Origin: Acidobacteria bacterium AH-259-G07
Lineage (GTDB): Bacteria > Acidobacteriota > UBA6911 > RPQK01 > JADFOI01
Reading direction: 5' to 3'
DNA: 5,206 nt
Assembly (NCBI GenBank): GCA_027717925.1
Contig: JALLON010000197.1
Location: 1 to 5,206, forward strand
In this document: in pieces, positions 5,034 to 5,206 of the stretch
Position numbering within the stretch: position 1 is the first letter of the stretch
Layout: the number at the start of each line of letters is the position of its first letter
Notes under the pieces: generated by a model
Database searches by the model: none
Told to the model about the DNA's origin: nothing
What the model saw: the letters and a program-made list of their open reading frames with translations, nothing else
Translations under genes and position numbers: made by a program

Positions 5034-5206
5034 TTGGCTTCTTCGCAAAGCTCCGGTAGCGCTCTGGCCGGAGCTCGTGAGTCGCTTTAAGCCTCATCGG
5101 GCTGTCCCATGTTGCTAATACGCTGAATGCTCAGAAAATAGACCGGTTGACTTGAAAAATGCATTCCAGTCCCCGTAGGGCAGACCACATTCGGTCCCCT
5201 CAATGG
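5034..5206. other. Non-coding stretch with a GC-rich hairpin
   Basis: AGCTCCGG (5049-5056) and CCGGAGCT (5068-5075) are perfect 8-bp arms around an 11-nt loop. No T-run follows on the plus strand (only a CTTT some 10 bases later), so terminator activity is uncertain. Beyond it, to the window edge, I see no gene. A minus-strand frame is open from the edge to a TAA at 5087-5089 but its translation resembles nothing I recognise. Confidence 0.4.

Noticed and set aside
5049..5075. Intrinsic terminator
   Set aside because: The stem is good but no T-tract follows on either strand, so it is recorded only as a hairpin.
4939..5097. 52-codon minus-strand ORF rich in Lys and Arg
   Set aside because: It overlaps the repeat array and hairpin; its composition follows from the AT-rich repeats and no family is recognised.
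5087..5206. Open minus-strand frame from the window edge to a TAA
   Set aside because: Short and without any recognisable motif; it could be a gene end but cannot be supported.

Overview
The window looks like an accessory stretch of a bacterial chromosome with mixed gene content. A secreted one-Cys sulfatase, a large protein with a C-terminal beta-sandwich of a kind I associate with Planctomycetota, Verrucomicrobiota and Acidobacteriota, a CHP02574-type addiction module and serine-recombinase debris together suggest one of those phyla. The phylum call is an inference and is weak.

Layout. (1) 1-890, + strand: the 3' end of a protein whose N-terminus lies outside the window. (2) 895-1032, - strand: a remnant of the C-terminal part of a large serine recombinase, squeezed between gene 1 and the sulfatase. 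(3) 1031-2572, - strand: an intact sulfatase with a signal peptide and the C-S-P-S-R formylglycine motif. (4) 2573-3347: a gene graveyard of about 775 bp. It holds a second recombinase remnant (catalytic-domain part, + strand), the broken remains of a ParE/RelE-type toxin and its CHP02574-type antitoxin (both - strand, with three apparent single-base frameshifts), an attC-like half site, and a 67-bp near-perfect second copy of an internal piece of gene 1. (5) 3348-4898, - strand: an intact Fic-family protein with an AbiEi-like winged-helix N-terminus, an inhibitory S-x-x-x-E-G motif and a complete HPYxDGNGRxxR active site. (6) 4899-5206: no convincing gene. Directly upstream of fic are five imperfect repeats at a 23-24 bp period, probably an operator array, followed by a GC-rich hairpin.

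How it fits together. Gene 1 and the sulfatase converge and could both serve polysaccharide use, but they are separated by recombinase debris and need not be functionally linked. The Fic gene has its own promoter-proximal repeats and its own putative DNA-binding domain, which fits an autoregulated, self-contained toxin/antitoxin-like unit. The graveyard and the duplicated 67-bp segment show that the 0.6-3.3 kb interval was assembled by several insertions and rearrangements. The most interesting signals are the phased repeat array at fic, the dispersed duplication of gene 1, and the recombinase fragments of opposite orientation on either side of the sulfatase.
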